Counted from the first letter of the stretch, positions 43,023-51,850 are shown. The stretch is 64,000 nt of DNA from DATAXP01 sp036272935 (GCA_036272935.1 DATAXP010000009.1:1-64000); one strand, 5' to 3'. Made by a program: numbers and translations. Notes: a model not told the origin generated them from the sequence alone.

Positions 43023-44660
43023 ATGGAACAGAAGAGCGATAGCGGCAGCTTCACCGCCGCTGGATTGAAGGCGGCAGCGACGTCATCGCCCGCGGGCAGA
43101 CCGAGCCCGCACAGCGAGCCGCTGCTGGAACTGGCCAGGAAAAAATTCGGCGCGCTCACCGACGGCGAGCAGCGGTTCTTTCGCGCCGTGGTCGACGGCC
43201 GATTTCCTGATTACAGCTCGCCCACTGCCGCGGAGAACGACCCTGCCGACGCCGCCAACTGGTCCGCCAAGCGTGTGCTGTCGGCCGAAAAGATCGCGTG
43301 GTTGGCGACGGACCTCGAAGCGTCGCGGTTCGTCACGCATCGCGGCATCGGCATCAAGGGCGCGCGCATCGAAGGGCGGCTCGACTTGCAAGCGGCGAAC
43401 ATTGTGTTCGCGCTCTACTTCGATCGCTGCGTGCTGGCCTCAGGGTTGAACCTGCTTGGAGCCGAGATTCACGCGCTCAATCTCAGCGGCAGCCACGTCG
43501 GGCGCATCACGGCCGATGGCATGAAGGTGGAAGGGGGTGTGTTCCTGCGCGCAGGATTCAAGTCGACGGGGCACGTGCGGTTGCTGGGAGCGCACATCGG
43601 CGGCAATCTCGATTGCGAAGCGGGACACTTCGCGAATCCCGGCGGCGAGGCGCTGGCGATCGACGGCGCGCAGATCGCCGGCAGCGTGCTGCTCAACCGC
43701 CGGTTCGTCGCCGACGGCCAGGTGCGCCTGCTCGGGGCCGAGATCGGCGGCAACCTGAGCTGCGACGCCGGCGTGTTCATCAACGTCGGCAAGGAGGCGC
43801 TGCTGGCCGATCGGCTGAAGGTCGACGGCAATGTATTCCTCAGCGATGGCTTTCAGCCGCGGGGGCGCGTCGCGCTGCCGTCGGCCATCATCCACGGGTT
43901 CGTCGTCTGGCAGAACGTTGCCGGTCCCGAAAATACCACGCTCGATCTGCGCAGCGCCAAGATCGGTACGTTGTGGATCGGCCGCGAAAGCTGGCCCGCA
44001 CAGGGACACCTGCTGCTGCACGGCCTGACCTACGACGAACTCGACGATCGCAGTTCGCTCGACGCACGGCTGTGGATCGAGTGGCTGCGGCTGCAACCGC
44101 CGATCCCCTTCCGACCGCAGCCGTACGAGCAGCTTGCCGCCGTACTGCGCAAGGACGGCCAAGACTCCGACTCCAAGAAAGTGCTGTTCGCCAAGGAGCA
44201 CGACCGGGCGCATCGCGCGCCATTGAGCTGGTCGCAGGTGCCGTGGTATCGGCTGTTCGGTCCGCTGATCGGCTACGGGTACAAGCCCTGGCGGGCGTTT
44301 TGGGTGAGCCTGGCTGTGATCATCTGCGGATGTGTGCTGTTCGGCATCGGCGCGCACTTCGGGCTGATGACGCCGGCCAAGGCCGAGGCGTTCGTCGCCG
44401 ACGGCAAGGGTGGCGCGGTCGTGTCGAACCACTACCCGGCGTTTTCGGCGTTCGTGTACTCGCTCGACACATTCACCCCGCTGATCGATCTGGGGCAGGC
44501 CGATTACTGGCTGCCAAATGCCACGAACGGCAGCGACGTGGCGCTGGGCGTGACCACCGGAGCGCTATTGCGCACCTACATGTGGTTTCACATCATCGCC
44601 GGCTGGATTCTGTCGACGCTGCTGTTCGTCGGCCTCAGCGGAACGGTGCCCGGGGCGTAA
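43023..44660 (+). CDS. Beta-solenoid membrane protein
   Basis: This 545-aa protein starts at ATG 43023 or the upstream in-frame ATG 42969. Residues about 120-350 form repeated short strands with the pattern RLLGAHIGGNLDCEAG / ALAIDGAQIAGSVLLNRRF / VRLLGAEIGGNLSCDAG / DRLKVDGNVFLSDGF. This resembles a pentapeptide-like right-handed beta-solenoid. A conserved segment RPQPYEQLAAVLRKDGQDSD follows, then membrane segments near FWVSLAVIICGCVLFGIG and FHIIAGWILSTLLFVGLSG. Similar solenoid-plus-membrane proteins occur in Actinobacteria under uninformative names, from memory. No catalytic motif is seen, and scaffold or envelope roles are guesses. It follows the sialidase gene by 65 bp and may be co-transcribed. 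Confidence 0.75.
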   Translation: MEQKSDSGSFTAAGLKAAATSSPAGRPSPHSEPLLELARKKFGALTDGEQRFFRAVVDGRFPDYSSPTAAENDPADAANWSAKRVLSAEKIAWLATDLEASRFVTHRGIGIKGARIEGRLDLQAANIVFALYFDRCVLASGLNLLGAEIHALNLSGSHVGRITADGMKVEGGVFLRAGFKSTGHVRLLGAHIGGNLDCEAGHFANPGGEALAIDGAQIAGSVLLNRRFVADGQVRLLGAEIGGNLSCDAGVFINVGKEALLADRLKVDGNVFLSDGFQPRGRVALPSAIIHGFVVWQNVAGPENTTLDLRSAKIGTLWIGRESWPAQGHLLLHGLTYDELDDRSSLDARLWIEWLRLQPPIPFRPQPYEQLAAVLRKDGQDSDSKKVLFAKEHDRAHRAPLSWSQVPWYRLFGPLIGYGYKPWRAFWVSLAVIICGCVLFGIGAHFGLMTPAKAEAFVADGKGGAVVSNHYPAFSAFVYSLDTFTPLIDLGQADYWLPNATNGSDVALGVTTGALLRTYMWFHIIAGWILSTLLFVGLSGTVPGA

Positions 44661-45069
44661 CGTAACAGATCACGAAGGTTGCTTGGCGGGCGAAATCGCA
44701 TTTCACGATTGGGAGCGGGCGCCACTGGCTCCGCCAGTGATGCTGGCCAACCGAGCACTGGCGGAGCCAGTGGCACCCTCGGCCAGGCCGTCTGTACGCT
44801 ACACAATCATGACACGCAGCCTACTGGCCAATTGGTCCGTCGATCGTGATGCTGTCGCCGCCGTGGTGTATCCAGCGCTGCTTGGGCTCGACCGGCCCGA
44901 TTCCCCATACCTTGAAGTATTCGCCGCCGCCGGCAAGCTCGAGCCAGAGCTGTTTGTTGCTTGGAAGCTATAAATAGAGTCGGCTTGAACCGGTGCCTCC
45001 CCAATAGATCCTGCCCGATTCGAGCAACGTAGTCGCCAAGAATGGCGCGCAGTTCCGCTTCCTGCATGC
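44661..45069. other. Intergenic, palindromic repeat and no clear gene
   Basis: This stretch holds a perfect 19-bp inverted repeat, GCCACTGGCTCCGCCAGTG (44721-44739) and its complement (44756-44774). Short open frames exist on both strands, but they overlap each other and begin in repeat sequence, so I do not call them. Confidence 0.5.
44721..44774. repeat. Inverted repeat, GCCACTGGC family, copy 1
   Basis: The two 19-base arms are perfectly complementary across a 16-base loop, and each arm is itself partly palindromic. A second copy with slightly diverged arms is at 57303-57354, inside a larger element. It lies between convergent genes and may also work as a terminator. Confidence 0.8.
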
Positions 45070-45378
45070 CTAGTTCCAGACGCGCGACACGCGAATCACG
45101 CTGTCTGGGACCGGTTTCAGAACCGATTCGGACGCAATTGCCTGCTTGTTCGACAGTGCCGAATCTCCGGCACTCGCCGCGATGGCTGGCACCTGCGACG
45201 CGGGTGCTGGAACCGGCTCTGATTGACGTTGAACATAGCAAGCGACGCCGAGCGCAAGATCGATCGCCAACAAGAGTAGCATTGCACGGCCCAACCGATG
45301 GGCTGGCACATTGCCTGCGACGCCGCTTTCGTGCTTTTTAGCTTTCGTGTTTTCGCGATGGTCTGTCGGTGCCGTCAT
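45070..45378 (-). CDS. Small single-TM protein, 102 aa
   Basis: This protein has a short charged N-terminus (MTAPTDHRENTKAKKHES) and one membrane helix (AMLLLLAIDLALGVACYV, about 32-49). A 50-residue Ala/Pro/Ser-rich tail follows, which should lie outside the cytoplasm. Start is ATG 45378, three bases after the stop codon of the Tat-exported protein gene upstream, so the two are probably translated together. No family is recognised. The composition is low-complexity, so confidence in the gene rests on the tight spacing and clean helix. Confidence 0.55.
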   Translation of the reverse strand: MTAPTDHRENTKAKKHESGVAGNVPAHRLGRAMLLLLAIDLALGVACYVQRQSEPVPAPASQVPAIAASAGDSALSNKQAIASESVLKPVPDSVIRVSRVWN

Positions 45379-45381
45379 GAT

Positions 45382-46908
45382 TTACGCTAGTGCCGCGCGG
45401 GTGCGGGCTACCAGCTTGTTGTCGGGTTCCGTCGAGCCGCGCAGGTTGAACACGCTCGAAGCCAGGAACTGAGCGCGCCACCGCGGCGACACGTGCTGGT
45501 AATCTTCCAGCACCGCGGAGCTGAACTTGTAATCGTGGGCGTTCGTGCCTTTGAGAAAGATCAGCACGCGGGCTGCGTCGATTAGTTCGGTCGGCTGGGT
45601 GTGCTCGTCGACGTACGACAACACCTTGGCGGCGGCCGCCAGCGGCGCGGCGTCGACATCGGCGAAGATTTCTCCCACGGCGTCGGCGCCCGAATGCTCG
45701 AGCGGCTGCGGCTCAAGCGTTGCGAGGTTACGATCGGCCAACTTGTTGCGGCTGCGCGTCGCTTCGCGAAATAGCGGCAGGAACGCGGCATTCTGCAACA
45801 GCAGCATCCGCCGCGTGTCGTCGTTGCCGCTGGAGCGCCAGGCGTAGTGCAAGGCATTGGTCGAGGTGAGCGCGTGGATCGGCACAATGCCCGGTGCTCG
45901 CATCAATAACTCGCCGCCAGCCAGAAACAGCGCGTCCCACAGCGCCTGCGGGGCGATGCCGGCGTTGGATAACTCGACGACTTTTTCCGAGGCGTCGTCG
46001 GCTGAGCCAGTGCGCAGCACTTCCCAAAATGCTTCGGTCGCTTTCGCATCGACACGGCCATCGAGCCAGTCGTTACGCATGCGCTTCGCGCGCTCGGCAT
46101 TCGCACGCCAGGGACGGTCGGGCTCGCCGTCGCGGCGACTGGGGTTCTCACCCTCATGCTGCAACAGCGCGTAGGCCAGCGATCGCAACACCGGCTCGGC
46201 ATGCTGCCAGCCGATGCAATCGAGCGTCCGCCGGCTGTTGGCGACGTAGATCGCCTTGTGGCCGATGTCGCGGAAGTCGCGCGCCCCGTAGCGATAGAAC
46301 AGCTCGTAGATCTCTTGCGCGCCGCCGGAGCGCGCCAAGGCGGCGATCGAAGCATCGGCCTTATCTTCGTCCCAAGCATCCATGGCGGCGACGAAATCGC
46401 CCCGCGCCTGGTCGGCGTGCGGCACACGGTCTTCGCGCACCGCTGGCAGCGACCAGGGGCGTTGCCGCTGCTGCTGGGCTTGTGTGTCTTTGAAATAATC
46501 GAGCGCCCAGAAGATCGGCAGCCAACGGTGCGCGTCGGGGCTGGCGATGCTCGCCAGATGGGCCGAGTTGACGACCAGCACGCCGTGAAACTTGAACCCC
46601 ACGTCGGGGCGTGGCGCGATGTTGCGCACGCCGGCCAGCAAGAGCGCCGCCAGCACGCGCTGGTATGGCGCGCCGCTGCGGATCCGCCCGGCGACTTCCT
46701 CCAGAAGCCTTTCGCGCGGCGTCTCTTCCAGCAGCCGCACGAGGGGTTCGATGTCGGCATCGAACTGCACGCGCGACGTGTCGAGCCGGGCTTCGTCGGC
46801 CGATACGGGGTTCAGCCGGTCGAGAAACGCCAGGTCGGCCGCCGGCAGCGCCAGTCCCGCCGCTGCCGTCCGAGCCAAGAAACGCCTCCGTACTGGGTCG
46901 ATCGCCAT
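45382..46908 (-). CDS. Tat-exported protein of unknown function
   Basis: This 508-aa protein starts at ATG 46908, directly before a twin-arginine signal (DPVRRRFLARTAAAGLALPAADLAFL). It is therefore exported folded, possibly with a cofactor. The rest is mostly helical with conserved-looking segments: YQRVLAALLLAGVRNIAPRP, FHGVLVVNSAHLASI, DAHRWLPIFWALDYFKD, GHKAIYVANSRRTLDCIGW, HALTSTNALHYAWR. Several His residues in such segments could bind metal. I recall similar planctomycete proteins without a function. The frame reaches 47094 but the upstream part has no signal and overlaps repeats. It is followed after 3 bp by a small membrane protein. Confidence 0.8.
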   Translation of the reverse strand: MAIDPVRRRFLARTAAAGLALPAADLAFLDRLNPVSADEARLDTSRVQFDADIEPLVRLLEETPRERLLEEVAGRIRSGAPYQRVLAALLLAGVRNIAPRPDVGFKFHGVLVVNSAHLASIASPDAHRWLPIFWALDYFKDTQAQQQRQRPWSLPAVREDRVPHADQARGDFVAAMDAWDEDKADASIAALARSGGAQEIYELFYRYGARDFRDIGHKAIYVANSRRTLDCIGWQHAEPVLRSLAYALLQHEGENPSRRDGEPDRPWRANAERAKRMRNDWLDGRVDAKATEAFWEVLRTGSADDASEKVVELSNAGIAPQALWDALFLAGGELLMRAPGIVPIHALTSTNALHYAWRSSGNDDTRRMLLLQNAAFLPLFREATRSRNKLADRNLATLEPQPLEHSGADAVGEIFADVDAAPLAAAAKVLSYVDEHTQPTELIDAARVLIFLKGTNAHDYKFSSAVLEDYQHVSPRWRAQFLASSVFNLRGSTEPDNKLVARTRAALA

Positions 46909-47047
46909 GGCCGCGCTCCTTATGTTCGCTTCCCCCAGCGGAAAGCATAGCGCGCCGCGCGGCGCAAAAAAAGAAGCCCCTGCAAGCCCACGGAAGGCCG
47001 GCAGGGGCGCTACGAGATGGAATGGTTGTTGACGGCCTTCCGTGGGC

Positions 47048-47698
47048 TTACCGGAACTGCTGCGTCCACATACCGTTGTGGTACCCGACGCCAATGTAAC
47101 GGTAGCTCGGGTTCAGCATGTTGGCCCGGTGGCCGCTGCTGTGGTACCACTGCTGCGTGACGCTGGCGGCGTTGGGCTGGCCCATGGCGATGTTCTCGCC
47201 CGACCATCCCGAGGTGCCGCCGTGGCGGAACCCGTAGCGGTGACGCATGTTCCACGAGTGGGTGAACGCCGTTCGCAGCAGCTCGCGCATTGGCTGCAAC
47301 GGCGGCAGCCGATGGACCTGGCGATAGCGGTTGCACTCGCAGACCATCTCCCAGCTCACGTCGTCGAGATACCAGTGGCAAAGCTTGGTGACCTCGATCA
47401 CCCCGCCGTCGTGGTACATCCCCTCGACCTTCACAGGATCGCTGCCGCAATCCTTCAGCCAGGAAAGCTGACTGTCGGCAACCTGCAAGATATAGCTGTC
47501 CTGCGATTCGAACCGCTGGACACGATACTCGGTATCCCCTTCCTTTTCGGGCATTACCAAGTAGCCCTCGATCGTCACCGACGTGTTGTGAAACGGCGTG
47601 TGCAATGGGTCCTTGAACTCATTGACCGGTCCACCGTCGGTCCGAGCCGCCAAACACACCACCATTGCTACGACCAAACTCCGTTGAACGAAACTCAA
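47048..47698 (-). CDS. Exported CAP-domain (SCP/PR1) protein
   Basis: This 216-aa protein ends in a CAP superfamily domain. Visible motifs are CNRYRQVHRLPPLQP, HSWNMRHRYGFRHGG, the GENIAMGQ signature and VTQQWYHSSGHRANMLNPSYRYIGVGY. Two His residues and a Glu of the CAP cavity appear present (HSW, GEN, GHR). I place the start at TTG 47698 because AGGAGG lies seven bases upstream and a signal peptide follows (SLVVAMVVCLAARTDG). The ATG within that signal is too late. Between them is a domain of about 100 residues with two Cys, VTIEGYLVMPEKEGDTEYRV. It acts outside the cytoplasm; substrate unknown. Confidence 0.85.
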   Translation of the reverse strand: MSFVQRSLVVAMVVCLAARTDGGPVNEFKDPLHTPFHNTSVTIEGYLVMPEKEGDTEYRVQRFESQDSYILQVADSQLSWLKDCGSDPVKVEGMYHDGGVIEVTKLCHWYLDDVSWEMVCECNRYRQVHRLPPLQPMRELLRTAFTHSWNMRHRYGFRHGGTSGWSGENIAMGQPNAASVTQQWYHSSGHRANMLNPSYRYIGVGYHNGMWTQQFR

Positions 47699-48103
47699 AG
47701 CACCACCTCCTCGCCCCTCGGTCCTCGGTTGGCCCCTTTGCCTTTTCCGAGCAGCCGACCGCCATGGCCGAATTGCCCAAAACACGTATCCAGAAACCTC
47801 AACGAAATCGTTAAGTTCCCAAGGAAAGCGGCCCAGGCTAGCCCGACAAAAAGCCATCTTCAACCGCCCGGCTGGTCAATATGTTCCACCCATATGCGGG
47901 GATTCCTGACGAGGAGCCGGCGCAACTCCTGCCCTGGACGGTGACTACCGTTCGCGGGCTTTCAGCCACATTTCTGCAAAAAATGCCATTTCCTTACGGA
48001 AACGAGCAGCAATCTCGCAAAAGGCTAACAGGCGTTCAGTAGCTTGGTGGTGTGTGGCGTCGAAGTCCGACAACTCGGAACATTCGATTTTCAGGAGGAT
48101 GCC
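47699..48103. other. Divergent intergenic region, no gene called
   Basis: About 400 bases lie between the CAP-domain gene (minus) and the zinc-ribbon gene (plus). Open frames here on both strands are extensions of, or antisense to, the neighbours and have no protein-like features. Promoters for both genes are expected, but no boxes are clear enough to place. Confidence 0.4.
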
Positions 48104-48316
48104 ATGATCAGTTTCGCGCGACCGATTCCGGCAGCGGCAAGTGATCGACCGGATGGCACGACCGAGCGGCTGCCTCGAACTGAGGCCGATCCACCGGCCT
48201 GTCCCCACTGTTTGGGGGCGTTGATTGATATTCGCGGCCAGTTGCAATGCTCCGTTTGCCATGCACTTTGCGACAGCGTGTGCGACGGCGATCCCTGGTG
48301 GCCGATCCCGCGCTGA
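48104..48316 (+). CDS. Zinc-ribbon miniprotein, 70 aa
   Basis: This small protein has a disordered N-terminal half (MISFARPIPAAASDRPDGTT) and a C-terminal zinc ribbon with CPHC and CSVC pairs about 15 residues apart, then CHALCDSVCDGDPWW. Start is ATG 48104, with a perfect AGGAGG five bases upstream, which separates it from the longer antisense frame covering the same bases. The four Cys should hold one zinc. Function is unknown; related small ribbons often bind nucleic acid or proteins. Confidence 0.75.
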   Translation: MISFARPIPAAASDRPDGTTERLPRTEADPPACPHCLGALIDIRGQLQCSVCHALCDSVCDGDPWWPIPR

Positions 48317-48385
48317 TGCTGCCCCAGGCCTCGTGTTGCCATCGGAGCAGATGGCCGTGACGACGGACCTTGCGGCCCCGATGGT

Positions 48386-48502
48386 TAGAGCGGTTTCATG
48401 TTTGGTGTAGCGGAATTTCGCAGCTAGCACCGCCAGAATCCTCGTGAAACATCGCATGGATTGGCGTGCTAGCGTCGCCATAGCTATCGTGAAACCGCTC
48501 TA
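48386..48502. mobile_element. MITE-like element with 13-bp inverted ends
   Basis: TAGAGCGGTTTCA at 48386-48398 is perfectly complementary to TGAAACCGCTCTA at 48490-48502. The 117-bp element has no coding capacity, and a smaller pair (GCTAGCACCGCC-like and GCGTGCTAGCG-like) inside it. No clear target duplication is visible. The last three bases form the TAG stop codon of the minus-strand transporter gene. Confidence 0.6.
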
Positions 48503-50095
48503 GCCGTTGCCGACCGGCGACCAGCCCAGGGCGAATGCCGCGCGCAGCACGCACCAGATCACGATGCCGCAGAGCAGGTCGAGCCCCATGCCAGCGACGA
48601 TCATCCGCCGTGCCGGGATCAACCCCGAGCCATAGACAATGGCGTTCGGCGGGGTCGATACCGGCAGGGCCGACCCGAAGCTGGCGCCGAACGTGACCCC
48701 CATCAACGGCGGCAACGGCTCGACGCCTGCCGTCTGGCAGATCGACCACACCACCGGGATTAGCGTGCTGGCGGTGGCCGCGTTGCTGGTGAACTCGCTG
48801 AGCACAATGCCGCCGGCGATTGCCAGGGCGGTGACGACCCACACGTCCTCGCTGCCGGCGGTGCGCAGTGTCACCTCGCCCAACACCTGCGTCAGCCCGG
48901 TTTTCATCATCAGGCTACCCAGCGACAAGCCGGCACCGAACAGCAGCAGCGTGCTCCAGTCGATCGCGGCAAAGTCGTCCGCGGAAAGCGAAAATCGCCG
49001 CTGCTGCCAATCGACCGGCAACAGAAACAACGCCACCGGGATCATCAGCGCCACGATCTCCTCAGGCAGATGCACCGCGACCCAATCCTGCGTCGACTTG
49101 TCCGCCACGATCGCCAACACGCCAGGCGTAAGCCACAACCCAACGGCGGCCAGGAACACGACCAACGTGTTCTTCTCGCCCGTATTCCATGCACCCAGGC
49201 ACCGGCGCTCGGCGTCGAGATACTCGCGCAGCGCCGGCAAGTCGATCCGGGCCGACGGTGCTTGCAGCCGCAACCACAGGAACAGGCCGACGAAGATCGC
49301 CGTCATCATCGGCAGCCCGACGATGCTCCAGCGCAGGAAGTCGACCGACTGCCCCAGGAACTCGGGGCGGCGAAAGAAGCCCATCGCCACCACGTTGGTC
49401 GTCGTGCCGATCGGCGTGGCGATGCCGCCAACACTCGAAGCGTAGGCGGTCATCAGCAACAGAGCACTGGCATACGGCGAACGGGCGAAGCCGGCCTGCT
49501 GGTCGGGTCGTCTGCCGTCGCCGCCGGTCGCCAGCACCGCGATGATGCCCATCGTCACCGGGTAGATCATCGCGGTGGCTGCCGTGTTACTGATACACAT
49601 CGACACCAGCCCCACCGAAAGTCCGACGGCCAGCAGCACGGTCGCCGGCGAGTGCCCCGCCCAGCGCGTACACAGAATCGACAAGGCGACGCGCCGATCA
49701 AGCCCGTGAACCGTCATCGCACGCCCCAGGAACATGCCGCCAAGCAAGAAGAACAGCGCCGGATCGCCGAACGGTGCCAGGGCGGTGCGCGCCGATTGAA
49801 AGCTGCTCGTGCCGTCGTCGGGCACCGCGCCAAGAAACACAGCCAGCCCGACTGCCAGCAAACCGGTCGCGGCGATCGGAATCGGCTCGGTCAGCCACCA
49901 GACGATCGTCAGCAACATGATGCCCGACAACCGGAGTGCTTCGGGCGTGAGCAGTTCGTGCGGTCCCCACACGAACCACGCCAGCATTGTCGCCGGGCCG
50001 AGCACCAGCCCGATGCGATCGAGCGGCAGCGGGCTGCTGGCTTCAGGCTCCAGGCTACAGGCTTCGGGCCCCGGGTCACTGGAAGAAGTGTTCAC
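48500..50095 (-). CDS. DASS/SLC13 family anion transporter
   Basis: This 531-aa (from GTG 50095) inner-membrane protein has about 12 hydrophobic segments. It carries both halves of the divalent anion:sodium symporter pattern: CISNTAATAMIYPV in the first half and SEFTSNAATASTLIPV in the second. The substrate-binding SNT loops and the C-terminal ALPVSTPPNAIVYGSGLI signature are present. Likely substrates are dicarboxylates, sulfate or phosphate, taken up with sodium. The frame extends upstream to GTG 50164, but the extra residues and the next 20 come from repeat-like DNA (GPEACSLEPEASSP), so the true start may be GTG 50095, with AAGGCGG upstream. The stop codon lies in a MITE-like element. Confidence 0.88.
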   Translation of the reverse strand: MNTSSSDPGPEACSLEPEASSPLPLDRIGLVLGPATMLAWFVWGPHELLTPEALRLSGIMLLTIVWWLTEPIPIAATGLLAVGLAVFLGAVPDDGTSSFQSARTALAPFGDPALFFLLGGMFLGRAMTVHGLDRRVALSILCTRWAGHSPATVLLAVGLSVGLVSMCISNTAATAMIYPVTMGIIAVLATGGDGRRPDQQAGFARSPYASALLLMTAYASSVGGIATPIGTTTNVVAMGFFRRPEFLGQSVDFLRWSIVGLPMMTAIFVGLFLWLRLQAPSARIDLPALREYLDAERRCLGAWNTGEKNTLVVFLAAVGLWLTPGVLAIVADKSTQDWVAVHLPEEIVALMIPVALFLLPVDWQQRRFSLSADDFAAIDWSTLLLFGAGLSLGSLMMKTGLTQVLGEVTLRTAGSEDVWVVTALAIAGGIVLSEFTSNAATASTLIPVVWSICQTAGVEPLPPLMGVTFGASFGSALPVSTPPNAIVYGSGLIPARRMIVAGMGLDLLCGIVIWCVLRAAFALGWSPVGNG

Positions 50096-50227
50096 GCCAT
50101 CCGCCTTTCCCTGTAGCCTGTAGCCCGGCACCCGAACTGCACTGGCATTGCCGAGCGGAATCACTAAAATAAAGCCCGAGTTTGTGTTGCGTCCACAGTA
50201 TTCTTGCGCTGGCGCGCATGGTCGACC

Positions 50228-50956
50228 GTGGCTAAAACCTTGTCATCCGCCCCGGTATCCGACCGTCCTGCCACCGACGACGCGACACCCGAGCTGATCG
50301 ATCTTCTCGATCCCTGGACGGCCGGCCTGCTGGCGTGGCTCGTGCCGGGTTGGGGGCACTGGTACCAAGGTCGCCGCCCGAAGGCGATTCTGTTCTTCCT
50401 TTGCATTTTCGGCACGTTCGCCTTCGGCTGTTACCTGGGCGAGACGCGCGTGGTCTACGCCTCGTGGCGGCCGCAGGATCATCGCCCGGCATATCTCTGC
50501 CAGGTGGCGGTCGGCCTGCCGGCCCTGCCGGCCTTGGTGCAAGCGTGGCGGTTTCGCGACCCGAACCTGCAAATCGAAGCCGCCGAGCGCGACGCCGAAC
50601 ATCATGCGCGGCTTGGCGATTGGTTTATGGCGCCGCCGTTCGTGCTCGATACCGAACTGTTCAACCGCGGTCCGGCCAATGCTTACGAGCAAGACCAACG
50701 AACTCTGCAGCAGCGGCTGTTGCGGATCTTCAATCCCGGGCAGGTTGCTGCCGATGACCAGGCCGACGAACTCGACCTGCTCAACAAGCGGCTGAACCGT
50801 TACTTCGAATTCGGCACGGTCTACACAATGATCGCCGGCCTGCTCAACATCCTGGCCATCTACGATGCCATCGGCGGCCCCGCGCAAAGCGATCCGGTCG
50901 CGGCCAAGCGCCGCCGCAAGCAAGACGCCGACGAAACCGCGGAGCATGCCGCCTGA
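50228..50956 (+). CDS. DUF6677-like membrane protein
   Basis: This protein of about 242 aa has an early glycine-rich membrane hairpin: LLAWLVPGWGHWYQGRRPKAILFFLCIFGTFAFG. It is similar to the TM2/DUF6677 type as I recall it. VGLPALPALVQAWRFRDPNLQ follows, then a soluble part and a final hydrophobic segment (VYTMIAGLLNILAIYDAIGG). A basic tail, AAKRRRKQDADE, ends it. The start is uncertain: GTG 50228 is used; a TTG at 50204 is also in frame. No reaction is known. A 64-aa membrane protein gene follows after 14 bp, and the two are probably one unit. Confidence 0.75.
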   Translation: MAKTLSSAPVSDRPATDDATPELIDLLDPWTAGLLAWLVPGWGHWYQGRRPKAILFFLCIFGTFAFGCYLGETRVVYASWRPQDHRPAYLCQVAVGLPALPALVQAWRFRDPNLQIEAAERDAEHHARLGDWFMAPPFVLDTELFNRGPANAYEQDQRTLQQRLLRIFNPGQVAADDQADELDLLNKRLNRYFEFGTVYTMIAGLLNILAIYDAIGGPAQSDPVAAKRRRKQDADETAEHAA

Positions 50957-50970
50957 CGCGGCGCCAAGCG

Positions 50971-51165
50971 ATGCTGCTGGCCGTGCACATCAACGACCTT
51001 TGGTACGCCCTGCCGCTGATCGTCTCGGTGTCGCTCGTTTACTCGGCGACGCGGGCCGAGCAGATGCGGCCGATCCTCACCCAGGCACTCCGCTTCGGCA
51101 CGTGGGTTCTTGGCTTCATGGCTGCGGCCTTCGCGGTGCTCTACTGGCTATCGGCCCGGCCTTGA
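50971..51165 (+). CDS. Small two-TM protein, 64 aa
   Basis: The sequence is MLLAVHINDLWYALPLIVSV onwards, with a first membrane helix at about 10-24 and a second at about 42-60 (TWVLGFMAAAFAVLYWL). Between them lies SATRAEQMRPILTQALR, a short cytoplasmic loop. ATG 50971 is 14 bp after the DUF6677-like gene, suggesting co-translation and a shared role in the membrane. I recall this small gene following the same neighbour in other planctomycetes. Its function is unknown. Confidence 0.7.
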   Translation: MLLAVHINDLWYALPLIVSVSLVYSATRAEQMRPILTQALRFGTWVLGFMAAAFAVLYWLSARP

Positions 51166-51277
51166 ATCTCCCGCTGCCCGCCGCGGGAGAGGGCCGGGGG
51201 GAGGGGGCATTGAAGCATGTACCCGCCTGCGTTTCGGCGCGGGTCTCCGACCCCGCCGTTATCCGACCGAAGGTCTC

Positions 51278-51384
51278 CTAGCAGTCCGTTGATTTATTGC
51301 ACGACGGACATATGCACCCACGAAACACTCGATCGCCAGAAAGCTAGCAACAACTCCTCTGGGTATTTTTCAACAGGCTGCTAG
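51278..51384. mobile_element. MITE-like element, CTAGCAG ends
   Basis: CTAGCAGTCCGTTGA at 51278-51292 pairs with TCAACAGGCTGCTAG at 51370-51384, with two mismatches in 15. The inner sequence (TTTATTGC, TATTTTTCAA) is AT-rich relative to the genome. It has no coding capacity and no clear target duplication. Confidence 0.55.
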
Positions 51385-51440
51385 CACACCCGACAAAGAC
51401 GGTGGGGTCGGGAGACCCGCGCCGAACGCGGCTGGGGCGT

Positions 51441-51503
51441 GGGTACAAACTCGCGCCGCCGACCTCGGGTCAATCCCCCCGGCGCGGCCACGAGTTTGTA
51501 CCC
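51441..51503. repeat. GGGTACAAACTCG inverted repeat
   Basis: GGGTACAAACTCG (51441-51453) is perfectly complementary to CGAGTTTGTACCC (51491-51503). A related, weaker pair beginning GGGTACAAATT and ending AATTAGTACCC follows at about 51528-51572. The two appear to be neighbouring copies of one short palindromic family. Confidence 0.6.
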
Positions 51504-51645
51504 CGCCCTGAGACCGGGGGTAACGGGTACAAATTCAACGCAAATCCCCCCCGGTCAAATTAGTACCCACTTTGCTCAAAAGCGCTACAAATTCAACTTC
51601 CGCCGTCACGCCACCAACTTGTCAAAGAGCGTTCATGTGCGCCAG

Positions 51646-51710
51646 CAGGCATTCCTGCCTGCCTTCCCGTCGCGCACCTTAGCGGCAGACAAGAATGTCT
51701 GCCCCACGCG
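51646..51710. repeat. GGCAGACAAGAATGTCTGCC-family repeat, copy 1
   Basis: CAGGCATTCCTGCCTGCC (51646-51663) faces GGCAGACAAGAATGTCTGCC, starting at 51684. Both arms are palindromic and partly complementary to each other. The same family occurs at 58863-58933. Confidence 0.7.
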
Positions 51711-51850
51711 GAGTCGCCTCGCCCCCTCACCCTAACCCTTTCCCCGAAGGCTAAGCCTTGCCCACAATCTTCATCGGCTATGCGCAGGATGGGTGGTGCT
51801 GCGTACTCGGAGACGGTTGCGCCAAGAGGGGTCCATGCCCGCCGTTGCCT

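Noticed and set aside
43298..44665. 455-codon plus-strand frame in the beta-solenoid gene
   Set aside because: It is Arg-rich frame-shadow sequence; the other frame has regular solenoid repeats and membrane helices.
44683..45241. Two opposed short open frames (plus 44683-44973, minus 44807-45241)
   Set aside because: They overlap each other and begin or end in palindromic repeat DNA; neither shows protein-like conservation.
47945..48481. 178-codon minus-strand frame antisense to the zinc-ribbon gene
   Set aside because: The plus-strand gene has a perfect AGGAGG and paired CxxC motifs; the antisense frame has neither a ribosome site nor a domain pattern and runs into the MITE-like element.
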